Notes: generated by a model from the sequence alone, not told the origin. Shown: positions 1 to 12,010, numbered from the stretch's first letter. The stretch: 64,000 nt of DNA from Phocoena phocoena (GCF_963924675.1 NC_089225.1:113555094-113619093), one strand, 5' to 3'. A program made the numbers and translations.

Positions 1-28
1 TGGGGTGCGGGCCCTGGGGTGCGGGCCA
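1..28. repeat. Edge of a GC-rich 14-bp tandem repeat
   Basis: Two adjacent copies of TGGGGTGCGGGCC(C/A) open the window, so this is probably the end of a larger minisatellite cut by the window edge. Confidence 0.6.
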
Positions 29-2815
29 GCCTCTCCTAAGCACACCGGGAACTGGACAAGCAGTGGTGAGCCCGCGTTTGCTCTTCTGTTTATTTTCTCA
101 CTCCAGCTGTTTTGCTTTGTTCACCTCTTGAAATCGCTTGTCATCATAATGTTTTCAGCTTTTTTAACTCACAGTTGAGAAAACCAACCCGTTGAGTCAC
201 TGCCTCCACGATCTTCTCATCAAGTGAAAGCTTCCAGTCGGCCCCGAACGCCATCCGAGTTACTGGTGCAAATGGCTCATCTGTAAACTGCATACTGGAG
301 CCCCCAGAGGCCTCGTTCCTCATTCTACAAAAGAAGCTTCAGCAGCTGCGTGTCCGTCACAGAAGCGGGACCTGCACTCACCCAGCCTCCGGGGCAGGCC
401 CGGGCCCCAGAGTTTCTGCCGGGAACTCTGGAAGCGCCCCCAGCGCCCCGATACCCAAGGCCCCCTTCCCCTGGTGTCACCATCAAAGTCCAGCATCAAG
501 CCCCCATCGCGCACTCACTAAGGACGCGTGCGCCTCTGAGTCCGAGGCCTCGCAGGCCCTCCCTGCCCCGCTCCCACCTCGGCCCCTCCCTCACTGAAGC
601 ACCCAAGGTGGGCACAGCCCGCCGCTGCGACCAGATGGCCTGCACCCCAGCCCAGCCGCCCCATAGGTGACAGCTGGCCTCAGCCAAGTCTGCCACCTGA
701 GCTTGCCTCACACGTGAATGGGATCACTGCAGCAAAGGCACACGGTGGGGCCGGAGGCCTCAATCCCCGCGGCCCGGCAGGAGCCCGCCAGCCCAGCACC
801 TGGCCCAGGAACTTCAGTACCTGCTGTGAGGATCACACAAGCTAAGCCATGTACACTGGCCGTGAGCATGAAGTGACACTTGGTGGTGGCCCGGTGTCAC
901 TTTCGTTATTAATAATTTGAAAAAGCAGATTAACGCACCAGGGCCGGCTTAACTCTCAGGGCCGCCGTGAAGCTCAGATGGAATAACATGACATACGGGA
1001 AAACATCATAAAAACTCAGGATGAATTAACTGTTCAAGTCCTTTAAACTTCCCGCTCCTTCTAAAGGCTGTTTTAAAAGGGGAGCTGGGCCAAAGGCAGA
1101 GTTTTGCACAGAGGACGATGTCCCCCTTTGCCAGGCCCCGTAAACACTGGGTCCCAACAGGAGGCCCCAGGAGTCAGGAGCCCACTGGGCTGCTCTCGTG
1201 TCTGCCGACACAGGGGATGACTGTTTCCTAAACCATCTAATAGGGACCAGGAAGGACAGTGAGCGCCTCCACCCTCAAGCGGGAACAGGATTCCAAGTGT
1301 CATCTTCTAAATTAGCAAAAAAGAAAAGAAAAAAAAAACGTATAAAAATGCAAATGACTTGGAGGCAAGGTCTTCAGGGTGAGACCCCCTGGCCCAGCAA
1401 GAGGCGTTCGGGGTGGTCGGCCGGGGCATGGCAGGGCCTGGCCTGCAGCCCTCTTCTTAGCAAGACCTTCGCGTGGGGCAGCACACGCTGAAGGCAGTAA
1501 GGGGTCCTTCGATCAAGGGCGACGATAAATCAATCTGATGGCGTGAACACAGCCACGTTCATCTGACTGTTAGTTTGCTATGTTTGCTAACTGCGATGAC
1601 AATAACCGAGTAGTTGGTTCTCACGCGTGCTGCAGTCTGTCGGTTTCTCCACGCGGGGGCAGATACACGGTACACAGGCAGGCGACACAGTAGGTGGCAA
1701 ACCTTCGTCCTCATTACGTTTTCGGGGTGATGGCAGGAACATTCCTCACTCCTTCCTCCCAACAGCTGTGCTGCGCCCGCCTCGGTCTATGTCCGCTTTC
1801 CTGGGGAGTCTGAGCGCCCCCCAAAGGCCCTACCGTGGGAGCATCCTCCCCCCCGCACCGCAGCCGGTGGCAGGACGACCCTGCTTCTGCCCCTTTCTCT
1901 GGAGAAACCGCTCTGTCAGAGCCTGGAAAGGGGCAAGGAGCTTTCTCACTTTTATTTTTGTTTCTTTTGTATATATGACACTATTTCTGCATGATCTATT
2001 TTCAAATGAGAATTCCAAAATAACTTCTAGAAGTTTCCAGATTGGTAGGCAGAATAAATAAAAACTTCGTTTGGTTTTCAATCGTGTTCAAATTATTTGC
2101 ATATGTACAGCTTAGTTTCATTTAGTTACTAAATTCTAGCCACATCCCTAGACAAAAATGGACCCATGAAACCTTTATCTCCAAATTTAACTATATTTAT
2201 AGACACACACACACTTGAATTTGTACAGACGAATCTTCAGCAAACACTTCTCTGATGCCCTCTTATCTAAACACATTTGGGGACACAGCTGTCACTGCCC
2301 TCAGGCTGACCCTGCAGGCAGCAGCTATACAGAAATATGCAGATGAATGAACAACTGTGGGTAAACGCGACGGGACAGTGATTCCCCACAGCGGAAATTA
2401 TCCGTAGTGTTCTGGACTGCCCAGCTTACTGCGTAAGGATTCAAATAATTATTTGGGGATTCAAGATCTCAGAATGCTGCCGACTGCGGTCAGTCTTGCT
2501 TCTAGAAATTGACAATGGGCCTGGGGTCACAGGGACCCCAGTTCTTCCCCGGGAACTCTCTTTTCTGAATAACCCCCGGGTTTCCACTTGTTTTCCTCGT
2601 CTCCCATCTCTTCACGCATGAGAAGGCAGGGGAAGCTCAGCACTCGGGGTGACTCCCAGGGCCCATCGGTCAGATGTGAGCCGCTGACCCGGGTCCCGAG
2701 GTCAGCGGCTGTAGCTGCGGAGCCGACTTCCCGATGGGCACGAGGACCTCGGAGGCCGCCCTGGCCAGGCTGCTCACTGAGTGTCTCCGCGAGGCACTGA
2801 GCGCTCGACTAACAC
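29..2815. other. Intronic sequence without a recognised element
   Basis: GC-rich to about 1.9 kb, then AT-rich to about 2.5 kb. No exon or clear repeat is seen. Short ORFs here lack splice context or recognisable domains. The AT-rich part contains an ATTTGCAT octamer match at 2095-2102, of unknown use. Confidence 0.5.
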
Positions 2816-2904
2816 CTGCTCCCGTGGGACACGCGCTCCCGTGGGACACGCGCTCCCGTGGGACACGCGCTCCCGTGAGACACGCGCTCCCGTGGGACAC
2901 GCGC
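2816..2904. repeat. 17-bp minisatellite, five copies
   Basis: Five head-to-tail copies of GCGCTCCCGTGGGACAC with one G-to-A change in copy four and a diverged start. Each copy has about three CpGs. The repetitive peptides in overlapping ORFs come from this array. Confidence 0.92.
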
Positions 2905-4265
2905 CTGGGCCCCGCACTCGGCCTGTCTTACAGCCACCGGGGCCACTCTGACCGCACTCCAGCATCGCAGCCTTCACGATTCCACGCAAAACGTAAGCTG
3001 GAAAACATGCTCTTCACTTGCCGTAGGACATCATGGCAGGGTCCCGGCCCCCAGGAGTCCCCACGGGCCCGGCTGACAGCGGGACAGCAGGACCCAGGCC
3101 CTCGGGCACAGCACAGCCTGGCCCCAGTGCCCTCCTGGCTTTAAATGGTGACTAGGGGGTGGGGGTGGGCAGTGAGAGCCAAGGCAGGGCCCCCATCCCC
3201 TAGACGACAACTGGGGACCCAGCCTTGCTTCCCACAGAGCCCCGCCCTGGGCCGGGACTGTTCAGTGAGAGGACCTTCTGGAAGGGGCTCCTGAGAAGCA
3301 CGGGATGTCACGAGCCCGGCGTGACGGGGGCGGCAGGGGCCACAGGGGCTGCAGGACAGGGGGTGGGCCTGTCCGTGTCCTCAAGTCCATGCTCCAGCCA
3401 TCGACACCGCAGAGAACCCTCCAAGGGCCGAGCTGTCAGGGTGCCCCTTTGCAGGCCCGGCACCGGCACAGTCTGCTTTCTTTTGGCCTCAGGTGCTCAG
3501 AAGGGTCTGGAACCCTGACACGAAGGAGGAGAAGGGCCCTGGGCACAGCCCGGGTCCCGGAATGGGCTCCATACCCTCGGCCAGGCGGGGGCTTTGCCCA
3601 GAACCCTCCGAGCAACAGGGCTACTTTTAGAAATATGAAGAAGGGGTCGCATTTAGAAAAAAAGCCCCACAGAGCCCGAGGCCAAGATGACAGCGGCCTC
3701 CCAGTGATGCCCAGGGCCACTGCTGGGACCCGGGGTGAGGAGCCTGCGAGGGCAGAGGGCTGGACAGCCAGGTACTGGGACCCAGGGTCAGAAGGACACG
3801 TCCTCCGCATCACTTGGGCCGCCCCCGCTCACATCTACAAAACGCACACCACTGTTCCGCAGCCCCATCACCACCCGTGATGCTAAACATGCTTTTCTAG
3901 ACGGTCAAAGGGCAACTCCTGCTCGAGACAATGATTTTAGGAGAAGTTCTACTTACTGAGATAATTTTCTGACAACCACATCTGGACGGCCAAACGCGTT
4001 CGGTGGATTGTTTTTTTCAAGTTCTCTTTTAGAACAAGCAAAATGGAATAAGGATGTTCGAGTGTTTTACACTTTCTTCCCAGGACCTAGATTTAGGAAT
4101 TGCTGCCCGCTCTTCTACAGCATCCCACTTCGTCAACATCAGGATTCCTGCCCTCATTTCTGACGTTCACACGCAGACAGCATGGAAGGCTCCGCTGCAG
4201 GTGCCCAGTGAGGCCCCTCGGCCACCCGGATGCAAGTGGCCGCACAATCCAGGCCCTACCTGGGA
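2905..4265. other. GC-rich intronic sequence without a recognised element
   Basis: It contains overlapping open frames of up to 191 codons on both strands. These match no family I know and have no paired splice sites, so I take them as GC-driven. Confidence 0.5.
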
Positions 4266-4358
4266 GGACCCTGCTGTGAGACGGCCCGGGGGCAAGCCAT
4301 TCACCCCCTCTGAGCCTCAGTTTCCTCATCTGTGAAATGGGGGTCATAAAAGCACAGA
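4266..4358 (+). repeat. MIR SINE fragment
   Basis: It contains the diagnostic MIR stretch CCTCAGTTTCCTCATCTGTG followed by AAATGGGGGTCATAA. The upstream part is diverged and the Tigger-type element follows directly. Confidence 0.7.
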
Positions 4359-4805
4359 TCTCCCTCGACTGTCAACGAGGTTATGTCCTGATAAGCCCAT
4401 CCTATGTTGAAAATATCGTCAGTTGAAAATGCATTTACCACCCCTGACCTACTGACCATCACAGCTTAGCCTCCTACCTTAAAGGTGCTCAGAAGGCTTA
4501 CATCAGCCTACAGTCGGGCGAAACCACTGGACACCAAGCCTGTTTCACAGTAAAGTGCTGGCTGTCTCGTGATTTATTGAACACTGCCCTGAGAGTGAAA
4601 AACAGAACAGCTGTCAGCGTGTCGGCTGTTCACCTGGTGATCACGGGGCCGACGGGGAGGTGCACCGCCCGGCGTCACGAGAGGGGATCGGGCCACGTAC
4701 CACTGCCCAGGAGAAATGCAAAACCCCAAATTCAAAGTACGGTTTCTACCGAACCCGAACCACTTTCACACCATCGTAAAGTCGACAAGACCACCGGCAC
4801 CTAAT
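4359..4805 (-). mobile_element. TcMar-Tigger-type DNA transposon remnant
   Basis: Starts CCCTCGACTGTCAACGAGGT and ends near CACCATCGTAAAGTCGACAA, as in the well-known mammalian Tigger-derived element with a 'cttacgatggttcgacttacgat' terminus. Internal landmarks include CATCACAGCTTAGCCTCCTA and GAGTGAAAAACAGAACAGC. An extra GC-rich block (about 4620-4700) interrupts it. Orientation is inferred. No transposase ORF remains. Confidence 0.7.
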
Positions 4806-4960
4806 TTTATAGGTGTTTTGAGGACTATGTAAGCAATTTCAACACACCTAGCACAACCCAGCACCCAGAAAGCGCTCTAAACACCAGCTGTCATTTTATA
4901 GATGCGAACGTGAGGACCCAGAGGGGAGTCCGTGCTCAGGACTAGAAGCAGCGACCCCTC
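4806..4960 (+). repeat. MIR-like fragment
   Basis: GGACTATGTAAGCAATTTC, then AGCACCCAGAAAGCGCTCTA and ACACCAGCTGTCATT, match the 3' half of MIR with substitutions. The tail after 4896 (TTTTATAGATGCGAAC) resembles a second ancient SINE. Confidence 0.5.
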
Positions 4961-5978
4961 TGTGCCTCAGGGGGACGGTTCCCTGGACACAGTGCAACGC
5001 TGTAACCTGAGCGCCACTCAGCACGGATTTTCCTAATGAGAGTGTAACACTTCCATGAGGCTTTAAAGCAGCCCAGGAGGGAAGCTCACAGCCAAGAACC
5101 CCAGGCTTGTTTCCAGAGGGTCTTCATAGAGAATTCTCAAACCTGCTGATCTCTCTGGAAGACGAACTTTCAGAAAACACCAATAACAGAGGTATTCCTG
5201 GTTGTTAGGCAAGAGTAAAAAACCACCATCCACGCCAGCCATCACTTCCAGCGGGGGAGGCTCTACACTTCTGATCCAGGTGAGTTTGCTCTTCATATTT
5301 CACAAGGGCAAAGGTCCGTGTCCACGGTGCGGGCCAGGTGGAGGTGGTCAGCAAAGCCTCTGGGTGTCCGGGAGGGACCAGGCCGGGCAGGGACTGCCAC
5401 CAAGACACCCAGAGTTGGACCCCTGAGCCCCCCTGCCCCGAGAGCCCCCGGCTGCCAGAGCACCCCCCAGCCTGCTCCCCACCAGGCTCTCTAGCCCCTT
5501 CCCAGCCAGAGGCGGACGTCCTCCACTCTCAGACCCAAGCTGGGCCTGAGCACGTGAAGGCCGCTCACCCCTTGACGGGTCTCATCGTTCCAAGCGGATC
5601 CCAGGGAGCGAGTCGCCGGGTCTCCCAGAACTGTTGTCACAAAACTGCTCGTGGGAAGCCCTTCAAGAGCTTCTCAAGAAAGAGTTAACCACATGGAGTC
5701 TGTACGGTACCTGCCGCCAGGGCCTTTCTTTAGAGCCCAGGATCCCCTCCAGAGCCGGTCCTCCCAGGGCACCGGGCCTGGGTCGGAGGAGAGAACGCGA
5801 GCGGTGCCGCCGCGCTCCCTGGCGAGGAATTCGCGGCTCCGCCCAACATCTGGTTTCTATTTCATACCCGTGCTGTCACATTACATAACAAGCAGATGAT
5901 ACGCGGGGTCACTGCGGACTCGGCCGGCACGCCATTTACACTCGGCCCGCAGCCACCAGACCGTGGCTGGCACTGAGG
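4961..5978. other. Intronic sequence without a recognised element
   Basis: GC-rich. I see no exon with paired splice sites and no known repeat. Confidence 0.45.
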
Positions 5979-6059
5979 CCGCACATCCCACCCGAACCCT
6001 GCGCGTCCCAGATGAACCCCGCGCATCCCAGCCGAACCCCGCACACCCTGCTGAAAACC
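5979..6059. repeat. 20-bp minisatellite, four copies
   Basis: Four diverged copies of CCGCGCATCCCAGCCGAACC start at 5979, 5999, 6019 and 6039. The last is degenerate. Copies differ by 3-6 bases. Confidence 0.85.
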
Positions 6060-8144
6060 ACACCGCCTGGCCAGCGCTGGGGCTGAAGGGATTTCAGATC
6101 TCACTCTCCTCGCTGCGGCAGGGACCTCGGACGTAACTAGGGAAGAGCTACTTCAAGGGCAACATCCCACAGGCCACGGGCACGGTTTAGCTGTAAGACA
6201 GGCACTGCCCCGGGAAGCCTGGGGCTGGCTAAGGAGAGGCCCTGAGCCCCAAGGTCAGAGCGGGCTGAACTTCACCAGCAGCGCTGGCCCTCTGCCCCCA
6301 CCTGCCCCCGGCTCCTGGGTAGTGTCGTATGAGAGCGTTGGACGCAGCCGCTGGCCTGAGCCGGTGGGCGGGTCCCCGGGGGGCACTACTGGTGTCTGAC
6401 TTCCGGCTTCATCCCCGCAGGCCTCTCTCTCCAGGAGGTTGAGCCTGGGCGGGGCCACCAGGCAGACCTCAGGGCAAAGGCGACGGTCACTGGTATCTGC
6501 CACCACGCACTACGCAAACAGCCACCGAGAGAGAAGGAATCCCCACCCGGTCGCACTGCGAACACATCCCACGATCGTCTCTGCAAGAGACGTCAACGGT
6601 GTTTACCTACGTTTAAAAAAATCACACAGGCATGGGATGAACTGTCTGCCTCCTAATATTTCTTCCAGTTCAAGAAGAGTAAATTCTATTTTACAAAGAA
6701 AAAAAACAGAATCTCCCAGAGTGGGACGGGTGCTGGGCAGCCGGAGGCCAGAGCTAGGTAGCCTCCCCCAGGGCGCTCTGCACACCTGGGCGCCAGGACG
6801 CCCGTGCTGGCACTCAGCAGCCTCCGCGGCATGTGAGTAAGGATGACTGCAGCCATCAGCACACTGGCTTTGCCCTGTGCTGCAACGCTTGGCACAGGCG
6901 CACCGGGCAGCATGTGTCACGGGTCACACAGAGAGCAGCATGAAGCGTCCTCACAGGCGTCAGCTGTCTCTGTCCACAGACATCTAACACCCAGGGCTGC
7001 TTGGGAACATCCGGGAAATGGACAAGCCTGAGTGTTACCAGCAAGCTGAAAATGACAGACTCTCGAAATGGAAGACACTGTGGACCGAGGGCCTGGGGAG
7101 AACGGAAGCCCCCGACCCGTGCGTCCAGGGCTGGGCTCTGTGCTACTGCACAGTAAGGGACAGAGGGGCGCCCGACGGGAGAGGACAGCCCAGGCCCTCA
7201 AGGTCACACGCGAGACTCAGCTTTTACAGAACTTCATGCTTGTATTTTAAACTGCATTTTCATGCAGAAGTCCCCTGCTGAGACTCTGTAACACAGCACA
7301 GATGATGAAGCAGCAGCTTCCCCCTGGGTGATGTGCTGGGGGAGCTCTGGGCCAGGGCCAGCCAGGTCCCACAGGTGCTCTGGGCCTCCCCGCAGGACCC
7401 AGAGCTCAGAGAGAAGATGCCGTGGTTCCCGCAAGCGCTAAACTAACGTGGCGGGGAGACAGACAGAGAAGTCACGAAAATCAAAACCAGATATTCTCAG
7501 CCAACATTGGAGGGAGCTCAGCAATAAGGTAAAATCATCGTCATCAAAGGCACCACGATGCCAGTGCCCACTGCTGGCCTGACGCTCGGTCACGGCAAAG
7601 GAGGCCACGCAGGGCGCCAGGCGGACAAGGGCTGGACACCAGACCTGTCGGGCAAGCCCGCGACGCAGAGGGGCCCGGGGCTGGGGGCCGCTTAGCAGGG
7701 CCTCAGCCGTCACCCCCTCCTAAGCGACCTCAGGGCCAGGGTCGCGACCCCTGACCTGGTCTCCAGTCCACGAGGGGCCAACAAGGAGGACGCTGTCAGC
7801 ACAGCTAAGAGACACCACCGTCCCTCCCGCAAAGAGCCCTGAGGGACCTGCAGGCCCATCTCCTCAGACTGTGCACGCCCTGCGTGGAACGCAGCCACTG
7901 AGGGATCAAGCCCACGCTTCACATTTTGCCCTTTCTTCCTCAATTATCTGAAGGAAGGCCAAAGCCAGATGGTAAAATCCTGGAGTAAAAAATGTCCCCC
8001 ACTGTCCTCACTCTACAGCGAACACTAGACAGTTACTTAGTTTTTATAAGAAAAATGAACCGCTCTACTACCACGCGGGAAAACCAAATTCATTCTTTTC
8101 TTTGTGTGTCCAACTAAATTAAAGCCTTCATGTTCACCTTCCAT
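6060..8144. other. GC-rich intronic sequence without a recognised element
   Basis: Many overlapping short open frames on both strands, none with recognisable protein similarity. No clear repeat was found before the SINE at 8160. Confidence 0.45.
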
Positions 8145-8159
8145 AAAAAAGGAAAACAG

Positions 8160-8350
8160 GGCTTCCCTGGTGGCACAGTGGTTGAGAGTCCGCCTGCCGA
8201 TGCAGGGGACGCGGGTTCGTGCCCCGGTCCGGGAAGATCCCACGCGCCGCGGAGCGGCTGGGCCCGTGAGCCATGGCCGCTGAGCCTGCGCTCCGCAGCG
8301 GGAGAGGCCACAGCAGTGAGAGGCCCGCATACCGCAAAAAAAAAAAAAAA
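8160..8350 (+). mobile_element. CHR-type tRNA-derived SINE, young cetacean form
   Basis: Begins GGCTTCCCTGGTGGCACAGT, keeps the A and B box regions of its tRNA head (GGTTCGTGCCCCGGTCC) and the CG-rich body ending GAGGCCCGCATACCGC, then poly-A. Flanked by a perfect 15-bp target-site duplication, AAAAAAGGAAAACAG, at 8145-8159 and 8351-8365. The body lacks the CGTCCGGAGCCTGTG segment found in the copies at 24382 and 49331. Confidence 0.96.
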
Positions 8351-8365
8351 AAAAAAGGAAAACAG

Positions 8366-10140
8366 CCCCTAAACAAGGACCATGGCGCTTCACCAACACG
8401 GCCCAAGGACGTGCAGCTATTTCCTGTGACCGCCCCGGGCACCCTCCCCGCGGCAGCAGACAACAGGGGTCGGTGCTGGCCCATCACTCTGGCCCCCAGA
8501 ACGTGGCCTGGCCACATGGAAAGAGGGCTTCAGTGGAGGGCACGCCCTTGGTGCCGGGCCCAGGCTGACGCGAGCAGTGACCTTGGGCAAACCGAGTCCT
8601 TCCAGGCTTCATGTGTAGAATGAAGCTTTACGGTCCCTCCTGGCTCTGAACTTCGAGGAGGGATGCTCTGATGGTCCCCTGTGCTCCTCTCTCTGGCCCG
8701 CACGTTCTCCCCTCCAATGGGGGTTGGGGGCAAGGAGCCAAGGAGGAAATGTCCTGGGAAGCTGGGGGTGGGTGGCCCAGCACAGGGGGTGCCCGAGGGC
8801 CGGGACTAAAAAAGAAGCTGATGGTAAGAAGTTCCCTTGCTCAGGCTTGACCTCTGTACGTGGGAATGTGGAGAGGTCGCAGGTCAGAAGCTCTGCCCCA
8901 TCATCCAGGCCCAGCCTCTCCCTCTGACCAGCAGACAGATGTGCTGAGCACCAGAGTCTGGCTTCTGCTTGGATTCACTCTGTATTTTTAACTATACTCT
9001 GAATGGAAAGACATGAAAGTACTTGACAAAACCAGCCGATGTCAATGTCCCTGCAGCAGTCAGTGACTAATTTTAGCAGCGGAAAGGCAAAGGTCTTAGA
9101 ACCCAAGAGATGATCACCCCCTGGCAACGTCCTCCTCTCCGAGAATGTAAATAAAGGCCAGGACAGCTCACCCCGGGCCCATTCTCCACGTCAGAGTGTG
9201 ACATTAAACAGAACTTTGACAGAGCAGCTTGGACCCTTCCTAAAACTATCAGGAGGCCGACAACAGCAGTTATTGGCGGTTCTCCACGTCACATAACAGC
9301 ATCCCGCACCCCAGATCTTCCAGGCTCTCCACCTGAAATCACGCACAAAGTGTGTTTCTTGTGAAAATAAGTGCCCTCGAAAGAAAGCCAGCTGAGGGCA
9401 ATGGGGACAGAGCCGGGAGTGAGAGAAGCCTCTGTGTCCCGCCAGGTGGCAGATGGCTCTCTGAAGTCTGCATCCAGCTGAGCTGGCAGGAGAGCGAGGA
9501 AGGCCCTCTGAGGGCAGGAACTCACGGGAGGGTGAGCGGAGAGGGAGGGAAGGGTGTGGAGCCGAGGGCACGTCCTGAAGCTGCCCTAAGGCCACCTGCC
9601 CCAGCTGCAGCTCGCTGGGTCACTGTTCAAGGTCCCCAGGGCCAGGAGAACAAGCTGGGGGTCCGAGCAGTAGGGAGTGAGGCTGAAGCTCCCCTTTAGG
9701 GATGTGTCCACGCCTGGGCCTGATGCTGGCTGGGAGGCGGCAAATCTAGAAAGAAGACTCCCTGGGAATCCATAATCACAGACCACCTCATGAGGGGTTG
9801 AGGGGGAATCCAGATAACCCCAAGACCTGACAAACACCATGGCAACTGCATCCCGAAGTGCCTCTCAGGTGGGGCCACCGCGGCTGTTACTAACCCCGGC
9901 ACCAGACACACGTCCTCCCTGGCTAAGCATGCTATCTAGCAACCCCGAAAGAACATCTGTAAAAAGTTATATGGGCGTAAAGTCACAATCGAAAATCACA
10001 ATGCAGGGAAAAAACCCAGGCAGTGGGACAAACTGCAATCATGGGAAAATCTAACATGACCACCATGTCATCTCAACAGCAGGCCTGAGGAAACAAACAG
10101 GGTCATCCAAGGGTCACAGTGGAGAAAGTGACCATCCAGG
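8366..10140. other. Intronic sequence without a recognised element
   Basis: Mixed composition. A weak MIR-like stretch at about 8560-8660 (AGCAGTGACCTTGGGCAAAC) is the only repeat hint. No exon supported. Confidence 0.4.
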
Positions 10141-10312
10141 ACCATCACTCAGTAGCGGCACGACCCTGGGTCCCATAACCTCTCTGTGCCTCTGTTTCTC
10201 ATCTGCCAAAGAGCGATGGTAACAGCTGAAGCTCCCCCCGGAGAAACGTGTAAGGGGTAAAGGAGATCATCACTGATGTTCTCTATTTATCATTAACTAT
10301 TATTACTAATAC
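10141..10312 (+). repeat. MIR SINE
   Basis: Contains AACCTCTCTGTGCCTCTGTT, then TCTCATCTGCC, and further on the TTATCATTAACTATTATTAC tail, in MIR order and spacing. Confidence 0.75.
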
Positions 10313-10700
10313 AAAACATGGCCAGGCATATTTGAAAACAATCTAAATAGAACTTGTAGAAATAAAAACTGATAATTAAAACAAAATGAATGAGTTAAAT
10401 AATCCATTAGATAGAGCTGAAGAGAGAATTGGAGAATAGTAAACCAGCACTGAGAAAATAAATGGGAATGCAGCACAGAGAGACAAGGAGACGAAAGGTG
10501 TGCGAGGCTGGGGGCTGAAGGGCAGGGGGAGGCGAGCTATCACACTTCTGATCCAGGAGGAAGAAGAGGACACACAGGCCAAGTGCACGAGGACTGCGAG
10601 AGCATCCTAGGAAGCCCCTGTGCTCGAGACAGCACGGGGCTGGTACCTCTGGCAGACAGAGAGCAGGACATCCAGAAGGAGGCCCAGGGCTCATGGAGCT
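10313..10700. other. Intronic sequence, possible start of an old L1
   Basis: A-rich to 10.5 kb, then mixed. It may belong to the L1 that is clear from about 10.7 kb, but I cannot align it by eye. Confidence 0.35.
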
Positions 10701-10964
10701 CCAGTGCAGGACAAGCTGGCATCTCAACCACTGCACAAAGAGGGGCTGTTTATCAACGGTGGCCACCCGGGAAAAGATAACATTAGATCCGAACGAAGCA
10801 CATACAAGAGCAAGCTCCACGCGGATCAGGGACCTACCTGCCGAGGATGGGACAGACAAGCCCCAGAAGAAGACGTGGTGGGAACAGAGGAAGGCCTTCT
10901 AATTGCAACTCAAAATCCGGATGCAGTTGAAAAAAAAACAAACTTGATAAGTTTGAACCACTGC

Positions 10965-11013
10965 GGGGGGGGGGGGGGGGGGGGGGAGTGGGGGGGGGTG
11001 GAGGGGTTGGAGG
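10965..11013. repeat. Poly-G tract (G22 plus G-rich tail)
   Basis: 22 consecutive G from 10965 to 10986, then AGTG9TGGAGGGGTTGG. On the plus strand it can form G-quadruplexes. The exact length is likely to be unreliable in an assembly. Confidence 0.9.
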
Positions 11014-11700
11014 AGGTTTATAGGGCAAAAGCACAAAGAATATGAAGAATTCACCCTAAAGAATTCAAAAAGTAACTGACAAACTGAGAGAAATTACTTG
11101 CAGTCTCTCTCACTGATAAAAGCTAATACCCCTTCCGTATAAAGAACTCTTAAAAATTGTGGGAACAAAGGCCAAATTCCTGACAGAAAACCAGGCGGAA
11201 GGCGTAAAGACAGAAAAGGCCTCTCACTGAGACCCCTCTCCTATCTATCAGATTGCCAAAAAGTAACATCCTCTGCTCTCCGCTGTGTGGGAACAGGCAG
11301 CTCGCACCGCTGCTCCTGGGGATGCACGTTCCCTGCGCCCGCTTCACCCCGGAAGGCATAGCAAATTCTATTAAAATTGCGTATCTGCTTTTTTGACAGC
11401 AATCACTTCTGTACACGAAGTGGACAACAGGGCAGTGCATGAGCACCAGGTCCCTCGGGGAGCACAGTCCTCCAGGGCGATGCTGGCCCCCACCTTGGTG
11501 CCTGACGCAGGAAGCCAGGGGCACACAGGCACGCACGGTGCAGGGAACGGGGAGGAGCTCCGTGGAGGGAGGGGGTGGATTCCAGGACACGCTCTGGGGT
11601 GGAAAAGCCAAGCGCCAGAGAGCTACCTGTAGGATGTCCGCTTTGTGTAAGGAAGAAGGCAAAATAAAGTCCATTAATTTGCTCATTTGTCCAGAAGGGC

Positions 11701-11800
11701 AACGTGGGAGGGCAAGGGGTGGCGGTGGGGCGGGGCGGTGGATGGGGGGGAGGGGGAGGGGAGGGGAGGGGGGAGGCAGGGACGCAGGCACCGGGCGGGG
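11701..11800. repeat. G-rich low-complexity tract
   Basis: About 100 bases almost without C or T, built from GGGGAGGGGA-like runs, with many G3+ blocks and therefore quadruplex potential. Confidence 0.8.
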
Positions 11801-12010
11801 AACCACATTCATGTTTTACGTATGCAGAAGTAAAAATAAAACCCAAAAAATCTCTAAAATGAAATACGGGCAGAAACACGTGAACCAAACCACATTGCAA
11901 ATGAACAAGATAACCACCCTGGGCCCGGGGAGGGGCGGGTAAGAACCATGCCACGTAGCTTCGGGATGTGGTATTTGGACAGTACTCGGACTCTACACCC
12001 TAAACAAGTA

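Larger units (their letters stand above)
10701..12010 (+). mobile_element. Old L1 (L1ME-like) 3' region
   Basis: Recognisable in order: the end of ORF2-like sequence (TTGATAAGTTTGAACCACTG), the homopolymer tract, GATAAAAGCTAATACCCCTT, CTATCAGATTGCCAAAAAGT, then a diverged 3' UTR with ACCTGTAGGATGTCCGC. ORF2 is not intact. The element carries two later G-rich expansions. Confidence 0.65.

Noticed and set aside
2670..2989. Frames with repeated RVSHGSACPTGA-like peptides
   Set aside because: They are translations of the 17-bp minisatellite.
8037..8517. Open frames with long phenylalanine or lysine runs (also near 24258 and 49311)
   Set aside because: They are the poly-A/poly-T tails and bodies of CHR SINEs.
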